Assembly (NCBI GenBank): GCA_900551395.1
Contig: URVX01000091.1
Span: forward strand, 1-5,323
Length of the DNA: 5,323 nucleotides
Origin: an uncultured Subdoligranulum sp.
Lineage (GTDB): Bacteria; Bacillota; Clostridia; Christensenellales; CAG-314
Reading direction: 5' to 3'
Each line of letters opens with the position of its first letter. Positions within the stretch are counted from its first letter, which is position 1. The translations under genes and the position numbers were made by a program. Below the pieces are notes generated by a model that was not told the origin of the DNA, ran no database searches, and worked only from the letters and a program-made list of their open reading frames with translations. Shown piece by piece: positions 3,928 through 5,323 of the stretch.

Positions 3928-5323
3928 ATGAGCTCGAGAAATTTCAACGATATAACCGATTTTCCGCAAAAAATTGCGCTGCAAAGCTTGAATATCGACC
4001 TTTCGTAACCGCTTATCGGCATAATTTGCGCTCAAAGCGGATTGTCATTCGTTCACAAAAACGCTCGTGAAACTGCGGAGTGGGTTGCAAAGGGCGTCGT
4101 TGCGGCAGGAGCCGAAGCGGCGGTATTCTGCGTTCCTTCGGTCACGGATTTCATTTTCGGAGTTTCGGCGGGCAGAAGCAAATTCGCGGTAAACAAATTC
4201 GTGCCCCTTTATGCGGAGACAATGGCGCAGTCAAATCTGTTCGACGGCTTTGTTTTCGTTGCTAGCGACAATCAATCGGTTTCGGGAATGCTGGAAGCTG
4301 CCTTGACCTGCAATCTCCCCTCGATTTTTATGTCCTGCGGGGTTATGCGTCCCATAAAAATCGCGGGAAAAAATTTCGGTCTCAACGAGCTTTATTCTTT
4401 CGTAGGCGCAGTCAAAAGCGGCAAAGTAAATCCCGCCGTGCTGCCCGAGCTCAAGAGCGCTTTAGCGGACGGATTGGGCAACGATTACAAAAGCTACGCG
4501 GAAAACTCCGCAATAAGCATCTGTGAGGCTCTGGGATTGGCTCTGAGCGGCGTAAGCACCGTGCAGGCAAACACACCCTCGCACCGCGAGCTGGCTTTAA
4601 AAACGGGCAGACAAATCGTTCAGATGTGCAAAGACAAGCTCACTCCGCGAATGACCGTCGGAGAGGAGGCGCTGAAGGCCGCGCTCTGCTTTGACGTGGC
4701 AATGGGAGGCTCCTGCACGGGACTCACAACCGTTTTGTCGGCGGCAAGGCTTTTGAATATAAGTATTGAATTGAAAGACCTGAAAAAGTTTTTCCAACTG
4801 CCGCAGCTTGTAAAAAACGACGACTTCGACGCTTACGCTTTCGGCGCGGAGGGCGGAGTTGCCGCGGTGCTGTTCGAGCTTGCAAAAGGCAACAAAAATA
4901 TTTCTCTCGACTACACCGCCTGCGATTTGAGACCTATGAGCAAAAACGTCCGGCCTTCAGTTTCGGGAGAAACTATTCTGCCCTATCTCAAGGGAACGAC
5001 AGGCAGGTGCGCTTATCTTTCGGGCAACCTCGCCGAAGACGGCGCGATAGCGATAAGCGGCGCGCAAGTCACCTTCGAGGGCAAGGCGATAGTCTTTAAC
5101 AGCGAGGAAGAAGCCGTCAATGCGATAGCCAACAGAGAAATAGACGAGGGCAGCGTTCTGGTAGTAAGATATCAGGGTCCCGCAGCCGGCTTCAACGAGC
5201 TTAAAACGTCGCTGGCGCTTTTGCGCGGCATGGACATGGACGAAAAGGTTGCCGTCGTCACAGACGGACGTTTTTCGGATTTGTCCAGAGGTCTCGTTGT
5301 AGGTCTCGTTTCTCCGCAGGCGC
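3928..5323 (+). pseudogene. IlvD/Edd-family dehydratase paralogue with in-frame TAA at codon 27 and no Fe-S ligands (runs off window)
   Basis: Active family members (dihydroxy-acid, phosphogluconate and sugar-acid dehydratases) remove water from dihydroxy acids using an Fe-S cluster and Mg2+. The frame from ATG 3928 gives 26 residues, then TAA at 4006-4008, then 438 open codons to the edge. The stop replaces the residue before PLIGI, usually Arg or Lys. Fold landmarks persist: KGVVAAG, LFDGFVFV, SGMLEAAL, ENSAISICEALGLAL, DVAMGGS (256-262), GNLAEDGAIA (from 366), VVRYQGP and TDGRFSDLSRG (from 445). The NCDK motif, with a cluster Cys and the metal-binding Lys, reads SDNQ (113-116). The CGSC motif region reads GNDYKSY (184-190) without Cys. 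The SRE motif is lost, and GGPGM reads AAGFN. Asp74 of the VCDG-type motif remains. About 90-100 C-terminal residues lie outside. It could be a recent pseudogene, a sequencing error in a live gene, or a repurposed fold. A downstream start (GTG 4201, ATG 4222) would delete much of the N-terminal domain. Confidence 0.82.

Noticed and set aside
4006..4008. Reassignment of TAA as a sense codon
   Set aside because: The cyclophilin and PRC-barrel genes in this window end at TAA at the expected family lengths.
3928..4008. The first 26 codons as a separate leader peptide or attenuator
   Set aside because: The peptide matches the degenerate N-terminus of the IlvD family, and there is no run of branched-chain codons or terminator-antiterminator hairpin pair nearby.
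4042..4224. Downstream starts (TTG 4042, GTG 4201, ATG 4222) making the dehydratase-like gene intact
   Set aside because: None has a good ribosome binding site, and the later two remove much of the conserved N-terminal domain. The good site at 3913-3920 serves ATG 3928, whose first 26 codons align to the family.

Overview
The window looks like chromosomal DNA from an endospore-forming Bacillota, most likely a member of the Clostridia. The main evidence is a full-length sigma-G gene followed by a YlmC/YmxH-type PRC-barrel sporulation gene. Gram-positive style ribosome binding sites, intrinsic terminators and a DUF512 radical SAM gene fit the same picture. There is no phage, transposon, CRISPR or RNA gene. 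Base composition is moderate and looks uniform between genes. TAA and TGA both serve as normal stops, so the standard code applies.

Layout. Five genes lie on the minus strand; in their transcription order, from right to left in the window, they are: sigG (3801-3028), a PRC-barrel YlmC/YmxH-like gene (2954-2643), an RluA-family pseudouridine synthase (2557-1706), a cyclophilin-like lipoprotein (1630-779) and the first 238 codons of a DUF512 radical SAM protein (715-1, cut by the window edge). Intrinsic terminators follow the PRC-barrel gene and the cyclophilin gene. Promoter-like sequences precede sigG, the pseudouridine synthase and the cyclophilin gene. This splits the strand into sigG plus ylmC, then rluA-type, then ppi, then the radical SAM gene. 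On the plus strand, a gene of the IlvD/Edd dehydratase family starts at 3928 and runs off the right edge.

The most unusual part is the divergent region and the plus-strand gene. A forespore-type (sigma-F/sigma-G) promoter for sigG and a near-consensus sigma-A promoter for the dehydratase-like gene stand back to back. Only 8 bp separate their -35 boxes, and a 12-bp palindrome (5-bp arms) fills that gap. The dehydratase-like gene has an in-frame TAA at codon 27, then 438 uninterrupted codons that follow the IlvD fold but lack the Fe-S cysteines and several metal-site residues. It is either a young pseudogene or a repurposed, non-catalytic paralogue. The cyclophilin-like lipoprotein has likewise lost the usual proline-isomerase active-site residues.

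Together the minus-strand genes cover late forespore gene control (sigG, ylmC), RNA modification, an envelope-anchored folding-type protein and a conserved radical SAM enzyme. All homology statements come from recalled family motifs; no database search was run.
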